A DNA stretch of 45,655 bases, taken from assembly GCA_030765145.1 (NCBI GenBank), contig JAVCDA010000063.1:1-45655 (forward strand). The letters run 5' to 3'. Below the pieces are notes generated by a model. That model made no database searches. It saw nothing but the letters and a program-made list of their open reading frames with translations, and had not been told where the DNA came from. Origin of the DNA: Candidatus Saelkia tenebricola. Its GTDB lineage: Bacteria; Omnitrophota; Gorgyraeia; Kaelpiales; Kaelpiaceae. The position numbers and the translations under genes were made by a program. Position 1 is the stretch's first letter. The number at the start of each line of letters is the position of its first letter. Positions 1-7,558 of the stretch are shown here, piece by piece.

Positions 1-3000
1 TTAATTTTGCCCTCGGCTATCTTCTCTTCTCTCTCTTTTAATGCAATTGCTTCCTTCCTCGACTCTGTCTCCAAACGCTGATTGATTTCTAAAATATACC
101 CTCGGGCCTCCTTATTCGCAAGCTCAATATCTAAAACCTGATTGAAAGACTCTAATGCTTTTTGATAATTCTGATTTTTTAAATTTTTCTTCCCGATTGA
201 AATAAGAGCAGAGATTTCTATACTCCTATCTTGATAAATTTTACCCTCACAACGTGTAAGCATCTCCTGGGCAATTTTATCATCAGGATTAATAACCAAG
301 ATATCATCAAAACTACTCCAGGCTTGCTGATAATCTTTTTCGGCATAATATTCATTAGCTTGTTTCCATAAAACTCTTAATTTTTGCTCCTGGTCTATCA
401 TGTCAGAACATAAAGCAAAATGCCTGGACGCCTCTATATTTCGAGAATCTTCAAGAAGTATTTTCTGTAACATATTTTTAGATTCTTTGTATTTCCCATT
501 TTGATATAGCCCTATTGCTTTATTTAAATTATCTTGAATTTGCTTTTCTTTCTTTTCTAAATCTATCTGCTCATAAATTTCTACAATGCTATTCTTGGCT
601 TCTCTATTAAGAGAGTCTAGCTCTAAAACCTTATTGAAATAATCTAATGCTTCTAAATACTCTTTTTTTCTATACGCCCTTTCCCCTGCCAATAGGAAAG
701 AGGATATTTCCTTTAATTTGCTATTATATATATTATCCTCACAACGATTTAACATATTGACAGCGATTTGATCATTAGAATCAACAGATACAATATCAGC
801 ATACTTTGCCCAAGCTGATTCATATTGTTTTGCAGCATATAATGCATTAGCCTCTTCCCAAAGCAATTTTAATTCCTTTTCTCGCTCTAAATCATATTCG
901 ATGGACATTTCTTCAACATCTTCTTTATCCTCTAATTCTTTTACTTTAATCTCTCTGTTAATCTTAACAATACTATTATCTGCCTCCTTATTAGCTGGAT
1001 CTAATCTCAACACATTATCAAAATATTCCAATGCTTTTTGATACTCTTTATTCCTATATTCCTTTCTCGCAGATACAAGAAGTGTTGACACCTCTCTTTT
1101 CCTCAAAATATCAATCTTGTCTTCACAGCGAGCGAGCATATCCATTGCAGATTTATTATCAGGCTGAATACTTAAAATCTGAGCATATTTTGCCCGAGCT
1201 GATTCATAATTTCTTTGAGTATATAACTGATTTGCTTTTTCCCAAAGCACCTTCAATTCCTCATCTTGTTTCTGAGGCAAATCGGCTATCTTTTTGAACT
1301 GCTGCTTTTCTGTTTTCTCTTCCTTCTTCTCCTTTGCCATACTTTCCTTAACTTCTAATATCTTCCTGTCTGCTTCCTTATTATCGGGAGCGAGATCTAA
1401 AACTTCATCAAAGTATTCCAATGCTTTTTGATATTCTTCATTCCTATATGCTTTTTTACCAGAAATAAGCAAAGAAGTTACTTTTTGATTTCTTGTTTCA
1501 TTAATCTTATCTTCACATTTATTAAATTTATTCATAACATCTTGATTCATTACATCAATGCTCAAAATATCCCCAAATTTTTCTCTGGCTGATTCATAAT
1601 CTCCCTTAGCATATAGTTGATTTGCTTGTTCCCATAAATCTTCTACCTTCTGACGCTTACTTATCATATCAGAACACAGACTGAGGTATTTCTTGGCTTC
1701 AATATTATCCGGGTCCTTTTTAAGCACCTCTTCCAATACCGCTTTTGCTTCTATATGCTTTTTATCTTGATACAAAGCAATAGCATTATTTAAACCAGTT
1801 CTGACTTGTATCTCTGTTTCATCCAATTCCATTTTTTTGTTTATCTCAATAATATTGTTATCTGCACCTTTATTAGCAGGGTCAAGCTCCAAAACTTTAT
1901 CAAAATATTTCAACGCTCTAAGATATTCCCCTCTTCTCAATGCTTTCTTACCCAAAACAAGTAAAGAAGACACCTCTTCCTCTTTTACAATATCAATTTT
2001 ATCTTCACATCGGGCAAGCATATCCATTGCAGATTTATTATCAGAATCCAAAGCTAAAATATCTGCATATTTTGTCCGCGCCAATTCATAACTTCTCCTG
2101 GCGTATAACCTATTTGCCTCCTCCCATAGAGTATTTAAATCTTCTTTTTTTCTCATTGCCTGAGAACATAAAACAATATATTTCTCTGCCACTACATTAG
2201 CTGGATCATTTTTTACAATATTTTTTAACATTACTCTGGATTCAATATATTTTTCATCTTTGTATAATTCTATCGCTCTGTTTAAATCAGCTTTAATTTG
2301 CTCTTTGGTCTGTTTGAGTTCCAACTGTTTATTGATTTCTACAATATTGTCTTCTGCATCTTTATTCATAGAATCAAGCTCTAAAACATCATCAAAATAT
2401 CCCAATGCTTTATCGTATTCTTTTTTCCTAAAAGATTTCTCCCCTAATAAAAGCAGTGAAGAAATCTTCTTAGCTTTATCATCACCTATTTTATCTTCAC
2501 AGCGATCCAACATTTCCATTGCAGATTTATTATCAGGCTGAAGCGTTATGATTTCGGTATATTTAGCCCGAGCTGTTTCATAATCTCCCTGTATATATAC
2601 CTTATTAGCTTCTTTCCACATAGCCTGCAGCTGTTGATCATGGATCAAATCCACATCTAACGATGCCTCTGTTTCTTTTGTCTGTATGCTTACATCAATC
2701 TCCTTAATATAACTCTGAGCTTCTTTATTCTCCGGATCAAACTCTAATGCTTTTTTAAATAACTCTAAAGCCTCAGTATGTTTCCCTTCACGCATCGCTC
2801 TTCTGCCTGACAAGAGCACAGAAGACACATCCATACTCTTACCACTATCTATTTTATTTTGACAACGCTGCAACATATTAACAGCCATCTCATCGCTTGG
2901 TTTTAACGCTAAAATATTTGTATATTTAGACCGGGCTGTTTCATAATCCTGCGCAGCATAAGCCTTATTAGCCTCTTTCCACAGAATCTCTAATTTTACT
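1..3000 (-). repeat. Seven in-frame TPR-like modules within the secretin gene
   Basis: Seven modules each start with a LWxxAN motif followed by YExARxKY and RCEDKI, then a second helix pair with KALxYFDxVLELDP. The Trp codons end at 2981, 2618, 2126, 1634, 1244, 860 and 368. The steps are 363, 492, 492, 390, 384 and 492 nt, so three modules are exactly 164 codons and the rest 121-130. The long modules contain an extra TPR (AIxLYxDxKYxExxxML then LCSDMI). Similarity is clear at protein level and visible in the DNA, implying serial internal duplication. Confidence 0.85.
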
Positions 3001-4553
3001 GTTTTTAGCTCAACTTCCAGTTCTTCTTTATTCTTTTTAACTTCTAACTTCTCAATTGCTTCTTCTTTGATTTTTTTGGCATCGTTTTCTTCTGAATCTA
3101 TCTCGAGAATTTCATCAACCTTTAAGATCACCTCTTCATATTCCTTCTTATATAATAAGTCCTCGATATCTTCATAGAGTTCCTTTATTTTTTTCTCATC
3201 AAGCTCTTTCTGACCCTCTAAATTTATAATATGCGGCGTTACAAATATAAGTAACTCTGATGATGTATCACTATCGGTATTATAGGAAAAAATCTTGCCT
3301 AACAAGGGGATATTACCTAAAAAAGGAATTTTTCTCGTCGTCTTAGTTTTAGTATCACTGATTAAACCTCCGATAACAATAGTCTCTCCATCTTTAACAG
3401 TAACCTTAGTAGTAGCGGTTTTACTTTCTATGATGGGTAATTCAAATCCGGTACCTGTAATTGTTACTGTAGCATCTACCGCTCCTACCGTAGGTTCTAT
3501 ACTCATAGTGATATAATTGTCTCTTGCTATAAAAGGAGTGACTTTTAACGTTATTCCTATATCTTTGTATTCATATCCTGAAACAGTTAATTCACCTGTA
3601 TCACTATTTATTTCATAAGTAGGAAGAGGATATTCGGTTGCAACTCCCATCTCAGCTTCTTGATTATTTAAAGTAGTAACCTGAGGATTGGAAATAACTT
3701 TGCTGTTGGTATTTGTTAAAAGTGCCCTTAAAACAGCTTGGAATTCAGAAAAATCAAGAGTTCCAAAAGTATAGGCATCAGTTTCAGAATCAGGGAAACC
3801 TGCTACATTTTCAGTTGAATCTGAATTAGTAAGATATTTCCTGTTGTTTGCAGCACTTGAGAAAGGCCAAGTAACAGGCCTACCTGCACCTGATGCCGTT
3901 ACAGCCATAGTCCAATCAATACCCAAATTTTTTGTTGTTCCTAATGAAGTTTCAATAAATTTTGCTTCGATTAAAACTTGCTTGCCCTTAACATCTGCAT
4001 TTTTGATAAAACCCTGAATCATACTTAAATTATCTTCAGTATCGGTGATCATTATTGAATTTGAAACTTCATCAACAACAATTTTACCTTCATCACCCAA
4101 AAGTGATGTTATATTCTCTAAAATTCCGCTGGCTGCAATATTTTCTACCTGAAAACTTTTAACAAGCGCCGGCTTTGCTCTAACTCTGATAACATTGTCA
4201 ATTTCTTTCATGGTGTAATTTTGAGAATCCAAAATTTGCTTTAACGCTTCTTTAATCGAAATATTACCCAAACTTGCAGTGACCATTCCTTCGACTTCTT
4301 TATCAGCAATAATGTTTAATCCATACTGGTAAGCAAAAAACCTGATGATATCTTTCAGATCAGCGTTTCTAAATTCTATATTGAAGATATTTTCACCCTT
4401 CTGCTCTATTTTTATATTCTTTCCTAACTTTTCAGCAACAATCTCTTCATCTGTCACAACATCTGTCTCCACCGCTTCTTCTGCCCAAACAATATCAACG
4501 GGGATGAAACTAACTGAAATTAAAAATACAATTATGATACTTGCTATTTTCAC
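1..4553 (-). CDS. pilQ: Secretin fused to a very long TPR-repeat region (partial, runs off left edge)
   Basis: Outer-membrane channel of a type IV pilus or type II secretion machine. The frame is open from a GTG at 4553 to the window edge, about 1,517 codons with no stop. Residues 1-24 are a signal peptide (cleavage near VWA-EEA). Residues 50-125 resemble an STN domain, 130-190 a secretin N1 domain, and about 195-445 a secretin domain with the ISNPQVTTLNN and KIPFLGNIPLLGKIF motifs and the terminal VTPHII. From about 446 onward the protein is acidic, helical TPR-like repeats, which ordinary secretins lack. The GTG overlaps the pilP stop (GTGA), so translation is coupled. The pilQ label rests on the secretin fold plus adjacent pilP. 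Whether the repeats sit in the periplasm is inference. Confidence 0.9.
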   Translation of the reverse strand, partial: MKIASIIIVFLISVSFIPVDIVWAEEAVETDVVTDEEIVAEKLGKNIKIEQKGENIFNIEFRNADLKDIIRFFAYQYGLNIIADKEVEGMVTASLGNISIKEALKQILDSQNYTMKEIDNVIRVRAKPALVKSFQVENIAASGILENITSLLGDEGKIVVDEVSNSIMITDTEDNLSMIQGFIKNADVKGKQVLIEAKFIETSLGTTKNLGIDWTMAVTASGAGRPVTWPFSSAANNRKYLTNSDSTENVAGFPDSETDAYTFGTLDFSEFQAVLRALLTNTNSKVISNPQVTTLNNQEAEMGVATEYPLPTYEINSDTGELTVSGYEYKDIGITLKVTPFIARDNYITMSIEPTVGAVDATVTITGTGFELPIIESKTATTKVTVKDGETIVIGGLISDTKTKTTRKIPFLGNIPLLGKIFSYNTDSDTSSELLIFVTPHIINLEGQKELDEKKIKELYEDIEDLLYKKEYEEVILKVDEILEIDSEENDAKKIKEEAIEKLEVKKNKEELEVELKTVKLEILWKEANKAYAAQDYETARSKYTNILALKPSDEMAVNMLQRCQNKIDSGKSMDVSSVLLSGRRAMREGKHTEALELFKKALEFDPENKEAQSYIKEIDVSIQTKETEASLDVDLIHDQQLQAMWKEANKVYIQGDYETARAKYTEIITLQPDNKSAMEMLDRCEDKIGDDKAKKISSLLLLGEKSFRKKEYDKALGYFDDVLELDSMNKDAEDNIVEINKQLELKQTKEQIKADLNRAIELYKDEKYIESRVMLKNIVKNDPANVVAEKYIVLCSQAMRKKEDLNTLWEEANRLYARRSYELARTKYADILALDSDNKSAMDMLARCEDKIDIVKEEEVSSLLVLGKKALRRGEYLRALKYFDKVLELDPANKGADNNIIEINKKMELDETEIQVRTGLNNAIALYQDKKHIEAKAVLEEVLKKDPDNIEAKKYLSLCSDMISKRQKVEDLWEQANQLYAKGDYESAREKFGDILSIDVMNQDVMNKFNKCEDKINETRNQKVTSLLISGKKAYRNEEYQKALEYFDEVLDLAPDNKEADRKILEVKESMAKEKKEEKTEKQQFKKIADLPQKQDEELKVLWEKANQLYTQRNYESARAKYAQILSIQPDNKSAMDMLARCEDKIDILRKREVSTLLVSARKEYRNKEYQKALEYFDNVLRLDPANKEADNSIVKINREIKVKELEDKEDVEEMSIEYDLEREKELKLLWEEANALYAAKQYESAWAKYADIVSVDSNDQIAVNMLNRCEDNIYNSKLKEISSFLLAGERAYRKKEYLEALDYFNKVLELDSLNREAKNSIVEIYEQIDLEKKEKQIQDNLNKAIGLYQNGKYKESKNMLQKILLEDSRNIEASRHFALCSDMIDQEQKLRVLWKQANEYYAEKDYQQAWSSFDDILVINPDDKIAQEMLTRCEGKIYQDRSIEISALISIGKKNLKNQNYQKALESFNQVLDIELANKEARGYILEINQRLETESRKEAIALKEREEKIAEGKI

Positions 4554-5041
4554 TCAGTCACCCCCAATAACTGTTCTATCATTCCTTCGGTCCATTCTTC
4601 TGTCGCCTGAAGTTCTTCCGATGCTGTTATTGTTTCTGTCACACCAGATTCTTCTTTTACAACTTCCGGTTTTTGAACTGCTAAAACATGTTTTAATTTT
4701 AATTCCATCTCTTTAAGATCCGTCTTTAGAATAATGCTGAGAGGCTTTATTTCCTTAATAGTAAAATTTCCGACAATATCACCTTCGATATAAAATTCGG
4801 AATTTATTATTGCAACTTTTTTCTCCCCATAAACTATTGCGGAAAGATTAAGTTTTTGTAAAGGAATATTCTCTTTGGTTTTTTTCTCGGTAGGTTTAAT
4901 GCCAAGTTCTTTCATTTCTTCTTTCTGTGTCAAAAATGGGTTCCTTAAATAAGAAGCTTTTTCTTGAGAAAAAGCTTCCTTAAAAGAATATAATATTAAT
5001 AGAATTATTAAAACAAAAAAAATAAAAAAACTTTTTTTCAT
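4550..5041 (-). CDS. pilP: PilP-like pilus assembly protein (GspC/PilP HR domain)
   Basis: Inner-membrane-anchored periplasmic protein expected to link the PilM/N/O platform to the secretin. Residues 5-20 are a single hydrophobic anchor; no lipobox Cys is present, unlike many PilP lipoproteins. The RNPF motif near residue 32 precedes the core at about 63-120 (LNLSAIVYGEKKVAIIN, then a GD-hydrophobic pattern), matching the PilP/GspC homology region. The C-terminal 35 residues are Glu/Thr-rich. It overlaps the HTH gene by 4 nt (ATGA) and the secretin start by 4 nt (GTGA), so the three genes form one translationally coupled unit. 163 aa is normal for PilP. Confidence 0.78.
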   Translation of the reverse strand: MKKSFFIFFVLIILLILYSFKEAFSQEKASYLRNPFLTQKEEMKELGIKPTEKKTKENIPLQKLNLSAIVYGEKKVAIINSEFYIEGDIVGNFTIKEIKPLSIILKTDLKEMELKLKHVLAVQKPEVVKEESGVTETITASEELQATEEWTEGMIEQLLGVTE

Positions 5042-5232
5042 TCTCTGCCTAATATTTTTTTTAATTTTTGGACATCACCCCAGGCATACTCTCTCCATTT
5101 ATTTATTGGATTACGTTTCGCCCGAGGGAAACAACCTTTTTTCTCATACCTGAGAAGTGTCTGCTTAGAAATGCCTAACAGCTCCGCAACTTCACGCACA
5201 GAGTAAAACTCTTTTTTAGTATTAATTATCAT
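5038..5232 (-). CDS. Small MerR/excisionase-type HTH DNA-binding protein
   Basis: A 64-residue, single-domain winged-HTH protein. Residues 9-30 (YSVREVAELLGISKQTLLRYE) form the helix-turn-helix typical of the HTH_17/MerR N-terminal group, followed by a wing and the WREYAWGDVQKLKKIL helix. It has no effector domain, so it resembles BldC-like or excisionase-like regulators. It overlaps pilP by 4 nt, placing a transcription factor first in the pilP-secretin operon. Autoregulation through the palindromes just upstream is an inference. It could alternatively be a mobile-element excisionase, but no integrase is nearby. Confidence 0.75.
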   Translation of the reverse strand: MIINTKKEFYSVREVAELLGISKQTLLRYEKKGCFPRAKRNPINKWREYAWGDVQKLKKILGRE

Positions 5233-5234
5233 TT

Positions 5235-5298
5235 GTTAGCATCTAACCCTTTTTAATACTACTTGATGTATTTTGATACATTTTGAGAAATTTGTCAA
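5235..5298 (-). promoter_or_regulatory. Promoter and inverted repeats upstream of the HTH-pilP-secretin operon
   Basis: Reading the minus strand, a perfect TTGACA lies at 5298-5293; any -10 is weak (AT-rich, around 5274-5269). It overlaps a perfect inverted repeat ATGTAT-TTTG-ATACAT at 5266-5281. A second inverted repeat (AATAC/GTATT) overlaps it, and GTTAG-CAT-CTAAC at 5235-5247 lies next to the start codon. Dyads over the core promoter suit an operator for the HTH protein encoded directly downstream; this is inferred. Confidence 0.5.
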
Positions 5299-5315
5299 GA
5301 AAAAAATATCAGAAC

Positions 5316-6296
5316 TTATTTAAGAAAGGTTTTTTTCTGTAAATAATTCAAAACATAGTCTGCAATCGCTTCTTTAAAATTCCAAGGTTCTTTAATATAA
5401 CCAGCCTGCTTTATTTTCCCCATATCCGCCTGAGTAAAATATTGATACTGCTCTTTTAAACCTGCCGGCATATCGATGTACTCTATCTTTACCTCTTTAC
5501 TTAAAGACTCAAAAACAGCATTAACAAGCTCATTCCAAGAATGCACAGAACCTGTTCCAACATTGTATATACCAAAAGTATTTCTGTTATCAAAAAAGAA
5601 TAATGTCTCATCAACTACATCCTTGACATAAATAAAATCCCTCAATTGTTCTCCATCTTCATAATCAGGTTTATACGATTTAAATAATCTTACTCTTCCT
5701 GTTTTTTTAATTTGCTCATACGCTTTAATGATAAAGCTTCTCATACCTTCTTTATGATATTCATTAGGACCATAAACATTAAAATATTTAAGCCCGACGA
5801 TTTTATCTAAAAGATTATTTTTTTTAACCCACATATCAAACCACTGCTTACTTTCTCCATATAAATTAAGAGGCTTAAATTGCTCTATCTTAGATTCATC
5901 ATCACTGAAACCTAAAGAACCATCTCCGTAAGTAGCAGCAGAGGAAGCATAAATAAACCTAATCCCTTGTTTTAAAGAAAATTGCGCAACATCTACAGTA
6001 TATTGGTAGTTGTTATCCTTTAGATACTCCTCATTTTTTTCCATAGTCGAAGTACAAGCTCCTAAATGTATGATACAATCAATATCTTCTTTATCCCATA
6101 TTCCCTTAAACAGGTTGTTTCTAAAAACATCATGAGGAATATACTCTGAATATTTTAAGTTTGAAATGTTCTCTCGATTACTGTGTTCTTCTAAGTCAAC
6201 AATCCATATGTTTTCAATACCCCGACAATTTAGCCCCCAGACAACAGCACTCCCGATGAAACCAGCTCCGCCTGTAACAACAATATTTCTACTCAT
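5316..6296 (-). CDS. hldD: ADP-L-glycero-D-manno-heptose 6-epimerase
   Basis: Converts ADP-D-glycero-D-manno-heptose to the L-glycero form, the last step in making the heptose donor for LPS inner core. It is an extended SDR protein with the NAD motif GGAGFIG at 9-15, the family-specific HLGACTSTME, ASSAATYGDG, the catalytic YGESK (Tyr/Lys), KYFNVYGPNEYHK and DYEDGEQLRDFIYVKD. The length of 326 aa is normal. The start overlaps the flavodoxin gene by 8 nt. Other heptose genes (gmhA, hldE) are not in this window. Confidence 0.93.
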   Translation of the reverse strand: MSRNIVVTGGAGFIGSAVVWGLNCRGIENIWIVDLEEHSNRENISNLKYSEYIPHDVFRNNLFKGIWDKEDIDCIIHLGACTSTMEKNEEYLKDNNYQYTVDVAQFSLKQGIRFIYASSAATYGDGSLGFSDDESKIEQFKPLNLYGESKQWFDMWVKKNNLLDKIVGLKYFNVYGPNEYHKEGMRSFIIKAYEQIKKTGRVRLFKSYKPDYEDGEQLRDFIYVKDVVDETLFFFDNRNTFGIYNVGTGSVHSWNELVNAVFESLSKEVKIEYIDMPAGLKEQYQYFTQADMGKIKQAGYIKEPWNFKEAIADYVLNYLQKKTFLK

Positions 6297-6768
6297 TTAA
6301 TGACCTCTTTACTAAATCTGCAATTCTTTTTCCGAACCTGCAGCAGTTATCCTCTACTCTGGAATCAGGCACACCTATACTAACGGGTCCGTAATGATCA
6401 CCTTGGGAATCTCCCTGAACTATCATACCGTGAATAAGCATAGCATTAATAATATCTAAAATAGTTGTTTCATTTCCTCCTCCGATATTAGCTGCTGAAG
6501 AAAATGCTCCACCTATCTTACCATCAAGTTTTCCATGGAACTGAACGCTTAAATCTAAAAGCTCCTTAACTTGATATGCCATACTTCCATAATAAGTCGG
6601 GGATCCCATTAAAATAGCATCATAGATAAGCAGCTCTTGTGCTTTAATATCTTCTACTGCTTTTAAATCACAATTCAATCCATTGGATTTAATCGAACCT
6701 GCGATAATCTCAGCCATTTTTTTAGTGTTACCACTTTTTGAATAATACCCAACTAACACTTTAGCCAT
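6289..6768 (-). CDS. Flavodoxin-fold NAD(P)H oxidoreductase (WrbA-like)
   Basis: FMN-binding redox protein. The phosphate-binding loop is YYSKSGNTKKMA at 8-19. MGSPTYYGSMA near 54 matches the WrbA/flavodoxin FMN-contact loop, and GGAFSSAANIGGGNET near 86 matches the second ring-contact loop. At 159 aa it is shorter than E. coli WrbA (about 198) and is best called a flavodoxin-family protein. The ATG follows GGAG with good spacing. It overlaps hldD by 8 nt, which suggests co-transcription rather than shared function. Confidence 0.8.
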   Translation of the reverse strand: MAKVLVGYYSKSGNTKKMAEIIAGSIKSNGLNCDLKAVEDIKAQELLIYDAILMGSPTYYGSMAYQVKELLDLSVQFHGKLDGKIGGAFSSAANIGGGNETTILDIINAMLIHGMIVQGDSQGDHYGPVSIGVPDSRVEDNCCRFGKRIADLVKRSLNE

Positions 6769-6881
6769 TTTTACATTCTCCTATAAATTTTTCCTTAATC
6801 GGATAACGACCGCAAGAAAATTTCTCCCCATGCATCAGGTGTAACTGAAAGCATTTTAATATTTAATTTGGCTGCAGACAT
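6761..6881 (-). pseudogene. Possible internally deleted thyX remnant (or 28-codon ORF)
   Basis: A GAGGAG ribosome site lies before an ATG at 6881 that opens a 28-codon ORF (6795-6881) whose early residues read LNIKMLSVTPDA, like the start of many flavin-dependent thymidylate synthases (LLSxTPDP). In the next frame, ending at 6761, the sequence reads HGEKFSCGRYPIKEKF, which resembles the Cys-containing tail of the same family. Both ends in the correct order but out of frame, with the middle missing, suggest a deleted thyX. The matches are short and from memory of the family, so the short ORF may instead be a genuine small peptide. Confidence 0.35.
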
Positions 6882-6884
6882 TTT

Positions 6885-7295
6885 TTACTCCTCTATATCA
6901 ACTTGTTTTAAAACTTCATCATTTGCAAAAATCGAAGCTCCAGCTCGTAAAGCAAGCGCAATGGAATCAGATGGTCTTGCATCTATTTCTATAACTTCTC
7001 CCTGTTTTTTTTCAACCATTATCTTGGCATAAAATATTTTATTCTCAAGCTTCTCAACTACAATTCCCTTAAGCTCACCACCCAATTGTCTTATCAGATC
7101 ATTCATAAGATCATGAGTCAAAGGTCTAGGAGGGCTAAAACCACTAACTTTCATTTTAATAGCACTGGCTTCTATAATACCGATAACTATCGGAAGAAAC
7201 CTATTTCCATTTTTTTCTTTTAATACAATAACCTGTTCTCCCCTTTTCTCATCAATCCTTATTCTTACCAATTCCATTTCTATTAAATTATCCAT
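6885..7295 (-). CDS. Bifunctional nuclease (BFN/DUF151) family protein
   Basis: Small family reported to have DNase/RNase activity in some members; the cellular role in bacteria is unclear. Family marks are LPIVIGIIEASAIKM, the strongly conserved PRPLTHDLM, and IDARPSDSIALALRAGA followed by IFANDEVL. The 136 aa length covers the whole domain without the UvrB/C-like extension seen in some homologues. It lies just downstream of the DUF6485 gene in the same orientation. A GGAA sequence before the ATG is an acceptable ribosome site. Confidence 0.88.
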   Translation of the reverse strand: MDNLIEMELVRIRIDEKRGEQVIVLKEKNGNRFLPIVIGIIEASAIKMKVSGFSPPRPLTHDLMNDLIRQLGGELKGIVVEKLENKIFYAKIMVEKKQGEVIEIDARPSDSIALALRAGASIFANDEVLKQVDIEE

Positions 7296-7311
7296 TATTT
7301 AATTCCAACAT

Positions 7312-7509
7312 TTATTTAGATTCATATGTTTTAATAAAGTACTCTATCGATCTGTCATACGTTTTCTCATCAGACAAAGAGAAATAACACCCCGGAAGCT
7401 CTGCTCTGTCTCTGTGATACTTTATACATTCACAGCAAACTCCTTTTTTATCACAGGATGAATAACTACAATTACAATTCTTTAAATTATCCTCTTTCTT
7501 ACATTCCAT
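7312..7509 (-). CDS. DUF6485 family Cys-rich small protein
   Basis: A 65-residue protein with seven cysteines in [21 protein letters not shown], then LPGCYF and a C-terminal [13 protein letters not shown] helix. This layout matches the DUF6485 family, a probable metal-binding protein of unknown function common in anaerobes. The ATG is preceded by AGGAAG. It lies between lptD and the nuclease-family gene, all in the same direction. No function should be assigned beyond a likely metal site. Confidence 0.8.
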   Translation of the reverse strand: MECKKEDNLKNCNCSYSSCDKKGVCCECIKYHRDRAELPGCYFSLSDEKTYDRSIEYFIKTYESK

Positions 7510-7558
7510 AATTCTTCCTGATATAAGTTTTCATTTTACCCTTTCTCTAATAGACCTC

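Noticed and set aside
1031-2541. Plus-strand ORFs of 84-93 codons in the left part
   Set aside because: They are antisense to the open secretin-TPR frame and repeat with the same period as its modules, so they are shadows of the repeated sequence.
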